A stretch of 5,818 nt of DNA from Candidatus Berkelbacteria bacterium. Its GTDB lineage: Bacteria > Patescibacteriota > UBA1384 > CAILIB01. Position 1 is the first letter of the stretch, and the number at the start of each line of letters is the position of its first letter. Location: assembly GCA_020058355.1 (NCBI GenBank), contig JAGVEG010000046.1:1-5818 (forward strand), written 5' to 3'. The translations under genes were made by a program, and so were the position numbers. Of this stretch, positions 4,473 to 5,818 are shown piece by piece. Under the pieces are notes generated by a model. That model made no database searches and was not told the DNA's origin. It saw only the letters and a list, made by a program, of their open reading frames with translations.

Positions 4473-5645
4473 ATGACCTTGCAAAGCTTTCTTCGGCGGC
4501 TCTATGTATTCTCGTTCTTGAAGTGGTTCGCGCCTATTTGGGCAGTGGAGAAGCTTTTTATGCAACAGCAAGGCCTCAGTCTGCAAGATGTTTCGCACGT
4601 GCTCACGCTCTGGATGATTGGCATGCTTATCTGCGAGGTGCCAACGGGGATTATTGCCGACCGCTACCCTCGAAAGTGGGTGCTCTTTGTGGCGACGCTG
4701 CTTAGTATTGCCCACTTTTTCCTGAGTAGTAGAAGTAACACGACGCTTGGCTTTGCGCTTTCATGGTTGCTCTATGCGCCTTCCTTGAGTTTGGTTTCAG
4801 GAACGCTGGAATCGTATCTGCATGATGTGCTTTCTGGCTTCGGAGAAGAGCAGCATTTTGCGAGATACTGGGGCCGCGCAAGTAGTCTGACAACGCTGGG
4901 GAGCGGCATTGCCATTGGTCTCGGTGGTATCATTGCCCAGTACTCATACCAGTGGGCGTATGCGGCAAGTATTGCAGCCATGATTGGGGCAATCCTTGCG
5001 GTTTTGAGTCTGCCAAATACTCCTGCCTACCAGCATGAGGGAGAGCGGCCGAGTATTTTAGGGCATGTGGGGCAGGGCTTACGTGTACTAATGAGTAGTA
5101 GAACCTTACGTGAGGCCGCGCTCTTTGGTGCCTTTCTGGTGGCTGCTTCAACTACGTATGATGAATATCAGGAGTTTTACCTACAGTTTGTGCACATTCC
5201 CCTGGCGTGGATTGGTATCTTTGCTGCGGTGATGGGCGGGATTGTAGCGCTAGCCAATACCGCTACCCAACGAGTGATGCAGAAGGTCTCGCTGCCGATG
5301 CTTGCCCTCGGTGCTACGGTAGCTGCACTCGGGATGGCCGTGTTTCATAATGTACTCGGTGCGTTGCTTAGTATTCCGTTCTTTGTCTGCGTTACCATCG
5401 GTGAAACCATTGCTGATAGCTCGGTCCAACACCACGCAACGGCGGCACAACGTGCCACGATTGCATCCCTAGTGAATGCCAGCAAGCAAAGTAGTATTAT
5501 CCTTGTTTTGATCTTTGCTCAATTGAGCGAGCGGTTTTCTCTAGCTGGCGCGCTCTACCTGATTGCGGGGTGTGGCTTGGTGTTCTTGTTGATTTCAGGA
5601 GTAGACATCCTTCGTTTCGGGCGACAACCTATTAGATCTTCGTGA
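4473..5645 (+). CDS. MFS transporter, 390 aa
   Basis: A major facilitator superfamily membrane carrier of normal length (about 12 hydrophobic segments). The loop after the second segment carries motif A-like GIIADRYPRK (59-68), preceded by EVPTG (55-59), a combination common in drug or small-solute exporters of this superfamily. SGTLESYLHD (109-118) in the fourth segment region, with E113 and D118, matches a conserved stretch of the EVPTG-type subgroup. A basic cytoplasmic loop lies in the middle (about residues 186-213), separating two six-helix halves, and the protein ends in a short basic tail. The start is the ATG at 4473, whose upstream bases fit either a weak ribosome binding site or a leaderless promoter. 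Substrate is unknown; divergence from the glycosyltransferase is no proof of a shared pathway. TGA is the stop. Confidence 0.9.
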   Translation: MTLQSFLRRLYVFSFLKWFAPIWAVEKLFMQQQGLSLQDVSHVLTLWMIGMLICEVPTGIIADRYPRKWVLFVATLLSIAHFFLSSRSNTTLGFALSWLLYAPSLSLVSGTLESYLHDVLSGFGEEQHFARYWGRASSLTTLGSGIAIGLGGIIAQYSYQWAYAASIAAMIGAILAVLSLPNTPAYQHEGERPSILGHVGQGLRVLMSSRTLREAALFGAFLVAASTTYDEYQEFYLQFVHIPLAWIGIFAAVMGGIVALANTATQRVMQKVSLPMLALGATVAALGMAVFHNVLGALLSIPFFVCVTIGETIADSSVQHHATAAQRATIASLVNASKQSSIILVLIFAQLSERFSLAGALYLIAGCGLVFLLISGVDILRFGRQPIRSS

Positions 5646-5671
5646 AGTAAGCTCCTTCGCTTGTGTGACTC

Positions 5672-5706
5672 GAAAGAAAAAGCTCGCCGCAGCGAGCACT
5701 TTCTTT
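5672..5706. terminator. Bidirectional intrinsic terminator
   Basis: GCTCGC (5682-5687) and GCGAGC (5692-5697) pair around CGCA. On the minus strand a TTTTTCTTT tract follows (5681-5673), ending the tRNA transcript. On the plus strand ACTTTCTTTT follows (5698-5707), ending the MFS mRNA. The flanking A- and T-rich tracts can extend the stem. It sits between two convergent units, as expected. Confidence 0.85.
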
Positions 5707-5781
5707 TGGAGCGAGTGACGGGAATCGAACCCGTGTCATCTGCTTGGAAGGCAGATGTAATAGCCATTATACGACACTCGC
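5707..5781 (-). tRNA. tRNA-Gly (anticodon UCC)
   Basis: Acceptor GCGAGTG (5781-5775) pairs with CACTCGC (5717-5711). The anticodon stem is TCTGC/GCAGA with loop CTTCCAA, giving anticodon UCC. The T-stem is ACGGG/CCCGT around TTCGATT. Discriminator U (5710) is usual for bacterial tRNA-Gly, and CCA is encoded (5709-5707). It starts three bases after the end of the next tRNA, so the two are likely processed from one transcript that ends at the 5672-5706 terminator. Confidence 0.96.
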
Positions 5782-5784
5782 AAA

Positions 5785-5818
5785 TGGTCGGGGCGCGCAG
5801 ACTCGAACTGCGGACCTC
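5785..5818 (-). tRNA. 3' part of a tRNA, probably tRNA-Pro (cut by window end)
   Basis: Only the last 34 bases are present. The T-stem CGCAG/CTGCG encloses TTCGAGT. The acceptor 3' strand is CGCCCCG, followed by discriminator A (5788) and an encoded CCA (5787-5785). The implied 5' acceptor CGGGGCG is typical of bacterial tRNA-Pro. The anticodon lies outside the window, so the identity is tentative. Confidence 0.75.

Noticed and set aside
5555..5767. Minus-strand open frame of 70 codons at the MFS 3' end
   Set aside because: It begins within tRNA-Gly and crosses the terminator and the end of the MFS gene.

Overview
The window is bacterial chromosomal DNA written in the standard genetic code (TGA ends the last gene). 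It carries four protein genes, two complete tRNA genes and one partial tRNA gene, and an unusually repeat-rich set of intergenic regions. No marker gene fixes the taxon. Several starts have no clear Shine-Dalgarno sequence and may be leaderless, and short triloop hairpins lie between the genes. I would guess a compact-genome lineage such as Patescibacteria/Saccharibacteria, but this is a weak inference.

Layout: 1-221 has no gene. It holds an 80-base foldback with 19-bp arms and three copies of a CTCGAACC-type motif. A hairpin terminator (222-264) follows an HTH-type putative regulator on the minus strand (272-1006), which has its own promoter and a clear ribosome binding site. Upstream on the same strand is an AT-rich DUF4238-family gene (1118-2041). 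Then comes a second copy of the 38-base CTCGAACC element, with a probable terminator, just 3' of a tRNA-His(GUG) gene (2284-2359). The stretch 2360-2623 is made of truncated copies of the tRNA-His 5' end and its leader, separated by triloop hairpins.

A divergent pair follows: a GT39/ArnT-like membrane glycosyltransferase (minus, 2624-4405) and an MFS transporter (plus, 4473-5645). They are separated by only 67 bases with back-to-back extended -10-like elements. A bidirectional terminator (5672-5706) separates the MFS gene from a convergent tRNA-Gly(UCC) and the 3' part of a tRNA that is probably Pro, encoded in tandem.

The transporter, glycosyltransferase and tRNA genes look like ordinary GC-richer backbone. 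The regulator and DUF4238 gene, lying between related repeat copies on the 3' side of a tRNA gene, look like accessory cargo. The most unusual feature is the tRNA-His-derived repeat block. No complete new defence or mobile system can be demonstrated from this window alone.
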